A stretch of 64,000 nucleotides of DNA. It comes from BOG-908 sp963850605. Its GTDB lineage: Bacteria; Pseudomonadota; Alphaproteobacteria; Acetobacterales; Acetobacteraceae. Position numbers and translations under genes: made by a program. Positions within the stretch are counted from its first letter, which is position 1. Each line of letters begins with the position of its first letter. This document shows, piece by piece, positions 55,858 through 64,000 of this stretch. Below the pieces are notes generated by a model, which worked only from the letters and a program-made list of their open reading frames with translations, ran no database searches and was not told the DNA's origin. The DNA lies in NCBI GenBank assembly GCA_963850605.1, contig CAWKLX010000001.1, positions 248,001 through 312,000 of the forward strand, given 5' to 3'.

Positions 55858-56214
55858 ATGCGCAACCTCGCGACCGCCCTCTTGTTCATCCTTCCGTCCG
55901 CGGCGATGGCACAGACCCCGGCGGACATCGCCCGCCAGGTTTGGCCGTTCGGAGCGCCCGCTTCTGCCGCTACTGCGCCGGCAAACGGCTCTGTCGAGGC
56001 CGGCGCGGCAACCGGGCGCGACCTGGCAAAACTGCTCTGGCCGCTCGCGGCCCCGACGCCGACTGGCGTGGCCACGGCGCGTGGCGCAACCTACGCGCAA
56101 TCCTTCACACCACCCGATCTGGCCCGGCTTCGCGGAGACGCGCCCTTCGAGCAGATGATCATCCAGGACACCGGCCCCACCCGCATGGCGCTGGCCGGCC
56201 ACTCACCACACTAG
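55858..56214 (+). CDS. Secreted protein of unknown function with an internal repeat
   Basis: This is a 118-aa protein with a signal peptide (MRNLATALLFILPSAAMAQT, cleavage after AMA). The mature part has two similar segments, DIARQVWPFGAPA and DLAKLLWPLAAPT, separated by an Ala-rich linker, then a unique C-terminus. No family is recognised. ATG 55858 is preferred to ATG 55846 because GGAG lies 7 bases upstream. It is divergent from atpD. The MarR gene follows after 42 bases. Confidence 0.65.
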   Translation: MRNLATALLFILPSAAMAQTPADIARQVWPFGAPASAATAPANGSVEAGAATGRDLAKLLWPLAAPTPTGVATARGATYAQSFTPPDLARLRGDAPFEQMIIQDTGPTRMALAGHSPH

Positions 56215-56256
56215 GCCGGCGACGGGTGCGGCCGGTGCGTCTTGCAGGAACACGCG

Positions 56257-56682
56257 ATGCACGAAGAGGAAATGATCGCCACGTGCTTCGCCAACCGCCT
56301 GCGCACGGCGTCGCGCGCCATCACCCATCATTATGACGCCGCGCTGAAGCCGGTCGATCTGCGCGTGTCGCAACTGAGCGTACTGACGGCGGTCAGCGCG
56401 GCGAATGGCAACCTGACCATCATCGAGGTGGCGGAGCGCCTCGGCATGGACCGTTCCACGCTGAGCCGAAACCTCGACCCGCTGGTGCGCCGTGGCCTGG
56501 TGTTCGTGGGGCCGGAGGCACGTCACCGCGCCCGCCGCGTCAGCCTCACCCAAGCGGGCGAGGCGGTGCTCGCCGATGCGTATCCGCTCTGGAAGGCGGC
56601 GCAGATGGCGGTTGCGGACAAGGTCGATGGGATGGTGGAGACGGCGGAAAGGCTGGAGCCGATTGTTCGGCATTTTGGCTGA
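56257..56682 (+). CDS. MarR-family transcriptional regulator
   Basis: This is a 141-aa winged-helix regulator. The DNA-binding helix-turn-helix is TIIEVAERLGMDRSTLSRNL at about residues 56-75, with the wing DPLVRRGLVFVGPEARHRAR; N- and C-terminal helices form the dimer interface. ATG 56257 has AGGA 8 bases upstream; an in-frame TTG at 56242 is less likely. The ligand and targets are unknown. The secreted protein upstream and the purine-linked genes on the other strand are possible targets. Confidence 0.88.
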   Translation: MHEEEMIATCFANRLRTASRAITHHYDAALKPVDLRVSQLSVLTAVSAANGNLTIIEVAERLGMDRSTLSRNLDPLVRRGLVFVGPEARHRARRVSLTQAGEAVLADAYPLWKAAQMAVADKVDGMVETAERLEPIVRHFG

Positions 56683-56911
56683 TGCTGGCTATTGCAACGG
56701 AGCATCATATTGGAGCGCCACCACTGGCCCGGAGTTGGTTTGATGATCATCCCGTGTTGTAGGAATTTGGGCTGTTCGGGTATCGTGACGAATAACATTG
56801 CGAACTGACGTGATACGCAATTCGAGATGAAACTGGACGTCGTGTGGTCAGGATGCGACCGGTGCCGGCGTTCGGCTAAACGCGGATATTACGGCATCAT
56901 AATCAGCAGGT

Positions 56912-57106
56912 TTATGGCCACGAAATAGACCCTTTCTTGGGATTTGAATCCGGCCAAGTGACGCCTTTCATACTTGCCGCCGTCAGCCCAAGGTGAGTCA
57001 TGAGTTTTGCGGCCCAGGCTGCTGCTTCCGAATGGCTTTTGAATTCTACACTGCTGATATACGACTCACGCGCGCTAGTTAGTACGGTCGCGTAACCTTT
57101 CGACAT
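56912..57106 (-). CDS. 64-aa hypothetical protein with strong ribosome-binding site
   Basis: MSKGYATVLTSARESYISSV opens a 64-aa soluble peptide, ending NPKKGSISWP. An exact AAGGAGGT ribosome-binding site lies 5 bases upstream of ATG 57106, so translation is likely even though no family is recognised. Its codon use is much less GC-rich than the neighbours, and the surrounding 56690-57200 stretch is also lower in GC, suggesting recent transfer. The remaining bases between the MarR gene and this one (56683-56911) show no gene. Confidence 0.6.
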   Translation of the reverse strand: MSKGYATVLTSARESYISSVEFKSHSEAAAWAAKLMTHLGLTAASMKGVTWPDSNPKKGSISWP

Positions 57107-57290
57107 GTCAAACCTCCTTGTCGATTCACGATACTCCGCCGCCCAACTCACAAGTCAAGTTAAAGGCGATCGACGGTCACAGATTCAATAAACATAACTC
57201 AGCCATATCTGCTTTTGAAACCAAAGCGGCAAAAGCTCCCGCGTAATGTTGCCGTCATGGAGAATGGGTGGGCTCCTGCCCAGGCTACAG

Positions 57291-57675
57291 CTATCTTCCG
57301 CGCCGCGCCGTTACCTCGATCTCGATCCGCATGCGCGGGTCCGACAACCCCGCAACCATCATCGTGGCCGCCGGCGGATGGGCGCCGAAACACGCGCGCA
57401 GCACCGGCCAGCATGGTTCGAAATCCGCGCGGTCTGGCAGCAGATAACGCACGCGCACCACGTCGGAAAAGACTGGCGCCCGCTTCGGCCAGTGCCGCGG
57501 CGATGTTGCGCAGCGCCTGCTCGGCCTGGGCCACCACGTCGTCGGCGATGGTCATGGTCGAATAATCGAAGCCGGTGGTGCCGCTGACAAAAACCCAATC
57601 GCCATCCACCACGGCGCGGGCATAGCCGATGTCACGCTCAAAGGTAGAGCCGGAGGTGATCCGGCGCCGGGTCAT
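57291..57675 (-). CDS. RidA-family protein, frameshifted as sequenced
   Basis: This small YjgF/YER057c/UK114-type protein belongs to a group that hydrolyses reactive enamine/imine intermediates. The first frame gives SGSTFERDIGYARAVVDGDW then TTGFDYSTMTIADDVVAQAE to AEAGAS. Dropping one base in the AGTCTTTTCC stretch (about 57476-57481) joins SDVVRVRYLLPDRADFEPCW and ends DPRMRIEIEVTARRGR at 57291, with the conserved R-E-like strand MRIEIEVTA. The restored length is 127 aa, normal for the family. It overlaps the Rap1a-like stop (ATGA), so it is last in the purC-purS transcript. Confidence 0.85.
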
Positions 57676-58004
57676 TTCTTACAGGGGTAGGCCGCGGCGA
57701 AGGCCCGGGTGGCGATTGTGCCGGCCTTCAGCGACTGGTCCTCGGGATGGGAGCGAAGATACGTGGTGAGTACGTCGCGCAGTTCGGTGCCGGTTGAGGT
57801 GCGGGGGATGCAGGCCAGCGCGTGCTCTTTTCCGCCCGCTTCGATCGCGTCGCCGAACCCGTCCACGTAGGCGTCGCAGGCGGCGACCTGCTTGGCGGTG
57901 CAGGCGGACATCAGCGTGCGGCCGGTGACGTTGGACACACGCTGGGCGTGGGCGGTGCCACACCAAGCGAGGGCGGCGGCGGTGCAAAGAACGGCACGGA
58001 TCAT
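57672..58004 (-). CDS. Rap1a/Tai-family immunity-like secreted protein
   Basis: This is a 110-aa protein with signal peptide MIRAVLCTAAALAWCGTAHA. The mature domain has SACTAKQVAACDAYVDGFGD and ALACIPRTSTGTELRDVLTT with four to five Cys and a final AAAYPCKK, fitting the Rap1a/Tai fold known from immunity proteins against periplasmic type VI amidases. No toxin or amidase gene is nearby, so a general periplasmic role is also possible. Its start overlaps purS (ATGA) and its stop overlaps RidA, an unusual place inside a purine operon. Confidence 0.75.
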   Translation of the reverse strand: MIRAVLCTAAALAWCGTAHAQRVSNVTGRTLMSACTAKQVAACDAYVDGFGDAIEAGGKEHALACIPRTSTGTELRDVLTTYLRSHPEDQSLKAGTIATRAFAAAYPCKK

Positions 58005-58246
58005 GTCGGCATAATCTCCACGGAAAAACGTTCGATCACCTGGTTGGCGAGCAGTTTTCGCGACATCGCCTCGGCCTGCGTGCGCGCGGCGGCCTCGTCC
58101 GTCTCGGCCAGCTCAAGCTCGATCACCTTGCCGGCGCGGACCTCGCCGATACCGGAAAAACCCAGGTTGCCGAGCGCGTGGCCGATCGCGCGTCCCTGCG
58201 GGTCCAGCACGCCGTCCTTCAGCATGACGGTCACGCGCGCCTTCAC
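58001..58246 (-). CDS. purS: Phosphoribosylformylglycinamidine synthase subunit PurS
   Basis: This 81-aa subunit of the three-part FGAM synthase (PurSQL) helps carry ammonia from PurQ to PurL. It begins with GTG (KARVTVMLKDGVLDPQGRAI) and has GEVRAGKVIELELAE, the family's second strand-helix unit. The GTG start overlaps the purC stop (GTGA). purQ, which normally follows, is absent here; the Rap1a-like gene takes that place. purQ and purL must lie elsewhere. Confidence 0.95.
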   Translation of the reverse strand: MKARVTVMLKDGVLDPQGRAIGHALGNLGFSGIGEVRAGKVIELELAETDEAAARTQAEAMSRKLLANQVIERFSVEIMPT

Positions 58247-59007
58247 TGCATGAGCTCCGGGCCCTTCATATCGCGCATCCCCGCTTCCGGGAGGATCCCG
58301 AGGCGCTTGGCCACCTCCTGATACGCTTCCTCCACGCGACCCAAATCCTTGCGGAACCGGTCCTTGTCCATCTTCTCGTTGGTTTTCACGTCCCACAGGC
58401 GGCAATTATCGGGGCTGATCTCGTCGGCGAGCACCACGCGCATGTCCTCCCCCTCCCACAGGCGGCCGAACTCCAGCTTGAAATCGACCAAAGTGATGCC
58501 GACGCCCAGGAACAGGCCGGTCAGGAAATCGTTGGTGCGCAACGTCATGGCGACGATGTCGTCCATGTCCATCGTGTTGGCCCAGCCGAACGCCGTTATG
58601 TGCTCCTCGGCCACGATCGGGTCGCCCAGCGCGTCGTTCTTGTAATAGTACTCGATGATGCTGCGTGGCAGGCGCGTGCCCTCGGGGATGCCCAGGCGGG
58701 TGCAGATGGAGCCGGCGGCTACGTTACGGACCACCACCTCCAGCGGGATGATCTCCACCTCGCGGATCAGCTGCTCGCGCATGTTGAGGCGGCGGACGAA
58801 ATGGTTGGGGATGCCGACTTCGGCCAGGCGCATCATCAGGTATTCGCTGATGCGGTTGTTCAGCACGCCCTTGCCGGTGATGATGCCCTTCTTGGTGCCG
58901 TTGCCGGCGGTGGCGTCGTCCTTGAAATACTGGACCAGGGTTCCCGGCTCCGGCCCCTCGAACAGGATCTTTGCTTTTCCCTCGTAGAGCTGCCGTCGTC
59001 TGGCCAT
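58243..59007 (-). CDS. purC: SAICAR synthase
   Basis: This 254-aa enzyme of purine synthesis joins aspartate to carboxyaminoimidazole ribonucleotide with ATP. The N-terminal block is ARRRQLYEGKAKILFEGPEP, then QYFKDDATAGNGTKKGIITG, and the substrate loop LADEISPDNCRLWDVKTNEKMDKD is complete in two parts. The C-terminal helix is normal. ATG 59007 is the start. It leads the purC-purS-Rap1a-RidA group of 4-base overlaps. The nearest upstream gene on this strand is an S53 peptidase. Confidence 0.97.
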   Translation of the reverse strand: MARRRQLYEGKAKILFEGPEPGTLVQYFKDDATAGNGTKKGIITGKGVLNNRISEYLMMRLAEVGIPNHFVRRLNMREQLIREVEIIPLEVVVRNVAAGSICTRLGIPEGTRLPRSIIEYYYKNDALGDPIVAEEHITAFGWANTMDMDDIVAMTLRTNDFLTGLFLGVGITLVDFKLEFGRLWEGEDMRVVLADEISPDNCRLWDVKTNEKMDKDRFRKDLGRVEEAYQEVAKRLGILPEAGMRDMKGPELMQ

Positions 59008-59069
59008 CCACCGTCTCCTGCCACGAGCCGCCCTATAGCAGCAAACAGGGGGTATGCCATGCCCGGGGA

Positions 59070-59098
59070 CCGGGGGGGGCCTGTCGACCCACCCCCGG
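59070..59098 (-). terminator. GC-rich hairpin between S53 peptidase and purC
   Basis: CCGGGGG and CCCCCGG form a 7-bp stem around a 15-base loop in the 101-base gap after the first S53 gene. No U-run follows, so it would be a weak or Rho-assisted terminator; it may also lie in the purC leader. Confidence 0.35.
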
Positions 59099-59108
59099 GG
59101 ACGTGCGG

Positions 59109-60774
59109 CTACTGGGTGATGGTGGGCAGGAACTTGGCCACGTCCAGCGAGCCGAAGCCGGTGACGTTGTCGTAGCCCTTGCCGGCCTTGAAGCCGGGGT
59201 TGCCGTTATTACCCACGGTAATGTCGTGGAAGCCGGTCTCGGTCACGCCCAGCTGGTAGAGCAGCGGATTGAAGTAGCCGATGCGGGCCTTCCCCGCCTG
59301 CACGCGCGCGGCGTTGATGATGGTGGCAAATCCGCCCCAGATCGGCGAGGACAGGCTGGTGCCGCCATAGACCGCCCAGCCGCCTTCATGGCTGAGGTAG
59401 ATCGCGTAGCCGGTATTGGGGTCGGCCACGGCCGCGATATCCGGCACGTTGCGATGGGTGGACGAGCCGCCATTCTGTCTTGGCGACCGAGACGCCGTTG
59501 ACCACCTGCCAGGTCGGGATCGTCCAGAACATGCTGACGCCGCCGCCGCTGCCGCTCCATGTCGTCTCCGACATCCAATCCTGGTTCGCCTGGTTGGTGA
59601 ACAGCGACGTACCGCCAACGCAGGTGACCAGCGGCTGCGATCCCGGGTCGGGCGCGTTCAGCCCGCTGCCGCTCCGCCCTGCCGCACCCTGGTCGCCGGA
59701 GCTGACGAACACGGTCTGGCCCTGCGCTTCAAGCTGCATCAGCGCGGTGTTCTCGGCGTTCGCACCGGCCTGTCCCTGCATCTTTTCATCCAGGCCGTAG
59801 GAGACGCTGATCACCTTGGCGGTGTTGTCCTGCGCCATGGCGTTGAACGAGTTGACCAGGGCGGCGCTGAATCCGTCCTTGCCGTCTTCATAGACGACGA
59901 TCTTGGCCAGTGCCGGGTTGATGGCGCTGGAGGAATCGAAATCCAACGCGGACTCGATATCGATGCCGTTGGCGATCGGCTTGGTCGATGCGCCGTTGAC
60001 CGAACGCGGCACCACCGGGATGGCCGGCAGCTTGAAGAACTTCTGATAGAAGGTGACGTCTTTCTTGAAGAAGCCGCCCTGCTCGAACAGGCCCAGTATC
60101 TCCGTCTTGCCACCGACCTGGGCGGGCACGTCGTACGCGGTCTCCACGTCCTTGGGCGCAAAGCCGCCGCCCGGCCCGGTACCCTGCTCGTTCTGCACGC
60201 CGTCCGGCCGCTTTTTGAGCAGCAGCGCGTAATGCGCGGCGCTGGACAGGCCGACTACCCCGTCGATCTTGCCAGCTAGCGCGTCCGGCACGCGCGGCGC
60301 GTTCAACATCACATAGCCGTCGCCGTGCTCGGGAGTCGTGAACCCGGCGAAGTGCGTCGAGAAGAGGCGGGCGAATTGCACCGCGGTGCCGCTGAGGGCC
60401 ACGACCGTCCGGGCGTCCACACGCTCACCGACGGTGAAGCCTTGAGCCGCCGCCCAGTTGCGCAGAAACGCGTAGGCGGCGGGGTCGCCACCGAAACGCG
60501 CGCCGAACTCTTTGGGCGTCAGGTATTTGCCGTAGATTTTGTTACCCGGCTCCGAAACGGCGGCCGCATAAGCCTCGGCGCCCGCGCGGTCGCGCATCGG
60601 CAGCGTCAGGATTATGCTCATCGGCGTGGAATCGGGCATGGCTGCCAGAGTGACCCCGGCGGGTGCGGCGAAGGAGTCGATCACGACGTCCGGTGTCGCC
60701 GCGAGAGCGCCCGCGCTGGCGAGCAGCGCCGCGCAGGGCAGTGCGGCGAGTGCCGCAAGATGCAGTTTTTTCAT
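59109..60774 (-). CDS. S53 (pro-kumamolisin/sedolisin) peptidase, frameshifted as sequenced
   Basis: This is a secreted acid serine-carboxyl protease. It has a signal peptide (MKKLHLAALAALPCAALLAS), a pro-kumamolisin activation domain (about 25-190, with YGKYLTPKEFGARFGGDPAA), then the S53 domain with the Glu/Asp pair in NGIDIESALDFDSS, the oxyanion Asp in VFVSSGDQGAAGRSG and the nucleophile Ser in YGGTSLSSPIWGGF. At about 59474-59477 one extra base shifts the frame; removing it turns AKTEW into AKTNGGSSTHRNVPDIAAVA and continues to the stop at 59109. The restored length is about 554 aa. The next gene upstream is a close paralogue, a tandem duplication. Confidence 0.88.
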
Positions 60775-60821
60775 GTGAGGGAACTCACTTATGTTGTTAA
60801 AAGATCGAACTTAAAGTCTGC

Positions 60822-60856
60822 AAAAGGGGCTTGTACGGATCAACCGCACAAGCCCC
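60822..60856 (-). terminator. Intrinsic terminator after the second S53 peptidase
   Basis: On the minus strand, GGGGCTTGTGCGG, loop TTGAT and CCGTACAAGCCCC form a 13-bp stem with one G-U pair, followed by TTTT. It lies 7 bases beyond the stop of the upstream S53 gene, so the two peptidase genes are probably separate transcripts. Confidence 0.88.
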
Positions 60857-60862
60857 AGCGCG

Positions 60863-62546
60863 TCAGTTGGTGAACGACGGCAGCGCCTTGCCCACGTCGA
60901 TCGAACCCCAGCCGGTGGTGTTGTCGTAGCCCGGGCCGGCGGTGTAGCCCGGACCGCCCGGGGCCTTGTTGTTGCCTTGTGTCACGTCGTGGAAGTTCGT
61001 TCCCTTCTCGCCCAACGAGTAGATCAGCGGGTTGACGAAGCCGAGCCGCGCCTTGCCGGCCGCCACGCGATCACCGTTGAAGATCGTGATCCAGGTCGCC
61101 CAAACCGGCGCCGAAACGCTGGTGCCGCCGATCCCGAGCCAACCGCCGTTATCGGCCGAATAGATCGAAACCGGCGAGTTGATGTCGTCGGCCACCGCTG
61201 CGATATCCGGCACGTTACGTTTGGTCGAAGACCCACCGTTCGCTTTGGCCACCGAGACGCCGTTGACGATCTGCCAGCTCGGAATCTTCCACACGCTGGA
61301 CACGCCACCGCCGGTGGCCGCGCCCTGCTGCGCTTCGGTGTTCCAAACCACCTCGCTGCCATATTTTTGACCGGACTTCGTCTGCAGGTTGGTGCCGCCG
61401 ACACTTGTCAGCAGCGGCTGCGAACCCGGATCGGGGGCATGCAGGCCCGAGCCGGTGCGGCCCGAAGCGCCCTGGTCGCCGGAGCTGGCGAACACGCTGA
61501 TACCCTGCGGTCTGCAACTGGATCAGCGCCTTGCCCTCGGCCTTGATCGCCGGCTTGCCCTGCATTGATTCATCCTGGCCGTAGGAGATGCTGAAAACGC
61601 TGGCCTTGTTGTCCTGGGCGACCAGGTTGATGCCGTCGAGCAGCGCGGTCTGGAAGCTGTCGTTCTGGTCTATATAGACGATGATGTTGCTCAACGCAGG
61701 GTTCAGACCAATCGCCATTTCCACATCCAGATCGGCCTCGATCTCCGCGCCGTTGCCGCTCACGCCCGTGCCGGAGCCGTTAATGCCCACCTGCTGGTTC
61801 GGCACGTTCGGAAGTTTGTAGGCCTTTTCAAACGTCGTCAGGTCAGACTGCTTGTAGCCGTCCTGCTCGAAGATCGCGATCACCTCGGTCTTGGTGCCTT
61901 TCTGCGCCGGGATGTCATAAGCGGTCTTCAGGTCCGCCGGCGCATAGCCCGAACCGTTGACGCCGGTACCCACGTCGGGATGCACTTGCGGACGACGGTA
62001 AAGAAGGCCGAGCTTGCCCTGGCTCGTCAGCCCGATCACGCCTTCGACGTGACCAGCCAGCGCGTCCGGCAGGCGCGGCGTGTTGGTCACCGTGTAGCCG
62101 TCGCCGTGCGGCGTGGCGAAGCTGACGAAATGCGTGCCGAACAGCGACGCAAACTGCCCAGCCGTGCCGCCGAGCGAGATCTCAGCCCGGCTATCCAGGC
62201 GCGGACCCACGCTCAGTCCCTGCTGCCCGGCCCAGCTGCGCAACCCCTCGTAGGTCGCAGCGTCGGCGCCGAAACGTGCGCCGAACTCGGCCGGCGTCAG
62301 GAAATGGCCATACTGCGGGGTACCTGGGGTGGAAACCGCCTTGGCGAACGCACGTGCGCCGCCTTCGTCGCGCAGCGGCAACGACAGGATCACGCGCATC
62401 GGCGCGTCGTCGCGCATGGCAGAGAGTGACACGCCATCAGGCGCGCCCGAAAGCGCGAATACATCGGCGTTCGCCGCAACCGCGGGCGACAAGGTGGCTG
62501 CCGCGAACGGCACGCTGCAAGCAAGAAGAAACCGGCGCAATGACAC
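60863..62546 (-). CDS. S53 (pro-kumamolisin/sedolisin) peptidase, second copy, frameshifted as sequenced
   Basis: This is a paralogue of the adjacent S53 gene. GTG 62546 has GAGGGA 9 bases upstream and begins a signal peptide (SLRRFLLACSVPFAAATLSP). The activation domain follows (YGHFLTPAEFGARFGADAAT), then Glu/Asp in NGAEIEADLDVEMA, the oxyanion Asp in FASSGDQGASGRTG and the Ser in IGGTSVSAPVWATW. At 61503-61505 the plus strand reads CCC; with CC, the frame continues GISVFASSGDQGASG, restoring a 560-aa protein. The calcium-site region near the C-terminus (GYDNTTGWGSIDVGKAL) is present. It should be active at low pH outside the cell. Its own terminator follows at 60822-60856. Confidence 0.88.
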
Positions 62547-62682
62547 TGTGCATTCCCTCACGATGTTGGTAGCGGCCGGAACTGATACCCTTTCGAGCCG
62601 ATGCGCAATCGCGAAATATTGCTGGCATGTCATCATGGCCATTGACACGTTTGCCATCGAAACGAGCGTTATGGCCCGGCCA

Positions 62683-63408
62683 TCAACTCCATTCGACTGG
62701 CCAGTCGACCGGTTCGAACGGCGAATGGGCCGGCTCACCGCGTGTGCTCAGAAACACCGTCCGGTGGCCCAGGGCGACCAATGCGCTATTGACGGTACCG
62801 AAACCCGAGAACGGCGGGATGTTGATGGCCGCGTCCGACGGGGGCGTGTTGTCGGCCAGAAGCGCCGGCCAGGTGGACCAGTCGGGCGGGTTCGGGGGGG
62901 GCGCGGCCCGAAAGCGCGGCAGGTTGCGCGCCACCCTTGGGCTGGACAGGTCGTTCGGCTCGCGCGCCGTAATCACATGCGTGCCTGGCGGAAGATGGTG
63001 CGGCGTGATCCGGCCCTGTCCGGTGCCGCGCAGGAAGATGGCGCCCTGCCGGTCCGCGAGGATCAGATTGAAGCTGCGCCAATGGCCGGCATCGAGCTGG
63101 CTGATCGCGTGCGAGGCCGCTTCGGCTGTGTCATGCCGCAAAGCGAGTAATGGCAGCTCGCCGCGGCTGCGCTTGCCCGGCGCCGGGCCAAGGCTACCCA
63201 ACCGGTTCAGCACGGCGGCCACCACGCCGGCCTGATTGATCCCCAGCCATGTGCCGCCAGCCAGCGTGTCCTGCCCCGCCAGCACGTCCGGCTGGTCCGG
63301 CCAGTGCCGGCCAGGCGGCAGCCAGGGGCGGTCCAGCTTCTCGTCGCGATTGGCGGCGAGCAGCAGGGGCCATTCCGGCTGGCCAATGGTGAGGATGACG
63401 GTGCACAC
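62683..63408 (-). CDS. NRDE family protein (TANGO2-like)
   Basis: This 241-aa protein has the N-terminal signature CTVILTIGQPEWPLLLAANR followed by DE, which completes the NRDE motif near residue 20. GGTWLGINQAGVVAAVLNR and HVITAREPNDLSSPRVARN follow, as in the family. Bacterial members are of unknown function; the N-terminal Cys layout recalls Ntn hydrolases, and animal TANGO2 is linked to haem or lipid handling. It lies between purB and the S53 genes, 52 bases after purB, and may be co-transcribed with purB. Confidence 0.85.
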   Translation of the reverse strand: MCTVILTIGQPEWPLLLAANRDEKLDRPWLPPGRHWPDQPDVLAGQDTLAGGTWLGINQAGVVAAVLNRLGSLGPAPGKRSRGELPLLALRHDTAEAASHAISQLDAGHWRSFNLILADRQGAIFLRGTGQGRITPHHLPPGTHVITAREPNDLSSPRVARNLPRFRAAPPPNPPDWSTWPALLADNTPPSDAAINIPPFSGFGTVNSALVALGHRTVFLSTRGEPAHSPFEPVDWPVEWS

Positions 63409-63460
63409 GCCTGCGGAGTATGGGGCTTCACGCCAGACGCGCCACCATTAAAGCGGCCGT

Positions 63461-64000
63461 TCAGGCCGGCCGTGGCTCCGGCTCGCCGAAAACGCGGCTG
63501 AAAACGTCGTCGATCCGGCGTAAATGGGGCTCCGTGGCCATGGCTTGGGCTAGCGCTGCCGGGTCCAGCTTCCCAGCCACCTCCGGGTCGGCTGCCAGGT
63601 TCTCGGCGAAACTCCTGTGGCCGGGCTTCCCCAGCGTGGTCCAGCTCGCCATCGCGTTGCGCTGCACCACACGATACGCCTCCTCGCGTGCCAGACCCGC
63701 GCGGGCCAGCGCCAGCAGCACCTCCCCGCTATGCACCACGCCGCCAAGGGATTCGAGGTTGGCGGCCATGCGGTCGGGGTAGATCAGCAGGTTGTCGATA
63801 AGGCTGGTCGCGCGGGCGAGCGCAAAATCGAGCGTGATCGTGGCGTCCGGCGCAATGCCGCGCTCGACGCTGGAATGGCTGATGTCGCGCTCGTGCCACA
63901 GCGCCACGTTCTCCAGCGCCGGGGTGGCGGCCGCGCGCACCAGGCGCGCCAGGCCGGTGAGATTTTCGCTCAGCACCGGGTTGCGCTTGTGCGGCATGGC
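63461..64000 (-). CDS. purB: Adenylosuccinate lyase, C-terminal part (cut by the window edge)
   Basis: The readable part holds the fumarase/aspartase-superfamily signature MPHKRNPVLSENLTGLARLV right at the window edge, then WHERDISHSSVERGIAPDAT and the C-terminal helical domain to RVFGEPEPRPA. The enzyme cleaves SAICAR and adenylosuccinate in purine synthesis. The N-terminal two thirds lie outside the window. In related genomes purB is followed directly by purC and purS; here the NRDE protein and two peptidases lie between them. Confidence 0.95.
   Translation of the reverse strand, partial: AMPHKRNPVLSENLTGLARLVRAAATPALENVALWHERDISHSSVERGIAPDATITLDFALARATSLIDNLLIYPDRMAANLESLGGVVHSGEVLLALARAGLAREEAYRVVQRNAMASWTTLGKPGHRSFAENLAADPEVAGKLDPAALAQAMATEPHLRRIDDVFSRVFGEPEPRPA

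Overview
The window looks like a chromosomal segment of an alphaproteobacterium, most likely the family Acetobacteraceae (Rhodospirillales) and probably an acidophile. This rests on the high GC content, the alphaproteobacterial gene sets (hdaA-ppk1, yqeY-dnaG-rpoD, addA-trxA, cysD-cysNC-cysQ, purC-purS), a FYDLN-type protein, and two tandem pro-kumamolisin (S53) acid peptidases. It is inference from gene content; no rRNA gene is present to confirm it. No rRNA, convincing tRNA, CRISPR array, phage or complete insertion sequence was seen.

Layout. 1-2.8 kb: a radical SAM protein and its partner, a DUF4130-UdgX fusion, forming a putative uracil-DNA repair pair. 2.8-8.8 kb (minus): a cell-surface cluster with a GT-C-like membrane protein, an OafA-type acyltransferase, a TVP38/DedA-like protein, a dolichol-phosphate-type GT2 and a TPR-glycosyltransferase. 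8.8-11.8 kb: ppk1 and hdaA. 12-17.5 kb: a czcCBA heavy-metal RND efflux operon. 17.7-21.3 kb: perM-like and pgsA-like genes, divergent from purM-purN, then a 51-aa membrane peptide. 21.4-25.6 kb: the macromolecular-synthesis operon yqeY-dnaG-rpoD. 25.6-26.04 kb: a non-coding stretch with possible RNA structure. 26-30 kb: the sulfate-activation operon cysD-cysNC-cysQ, in which cysD carries an in-frame N-terminal helix-turn-helix and has a perfect 12-bp-arm palindrome upstream. 30.1-34.7 kb: a small Ala/Lys-rich gene, a FYDLN protein, addA and trxA. 34.6-36.3 kb: an SDR and a haloacid dehalogenase broken by a 106-bp palindromic element. 36.4-40.6 kb: acyl-CoA ligase plus two acyl-CoA dehydrogenases, followed by a KirBac channel. 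41.6-50.6 kb: an mdtABC/nodT-type multidrug RND operon. 50.9-53.6 kb: a lipoprotein, an FAD oxidoreductase, an unknown gene and a ferritin-like protein. 53.8-55.6 kb: atpD-atpC, separated from the other ATP synthase genes. 55.9-57.1 kb: a secreted protein, a MarR regulator and a 64-aa ORF in a lower-GC patch. 57.3-64 kb (minus): purB (partial), an NRDE protein, two S53 peptidases, then purC-purS-Rap1a-RidA with 4-nt overlaps.

Two sequence-wide observations matter. First, a roughly 95-bp three-hairpin repeat occurs three times, plus one shorter variant, always between genes (8.8, 21.3, 28.7 and 39.4 kb). Second, at least six genes, including the normally essential atpD, are broken by single-base frameshifts, three of them in short homopolymers. 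This points to residual indel errors in the assembly rather than real gene decay, so the frameshifted genes are annotated here as whole genes with the break noted.
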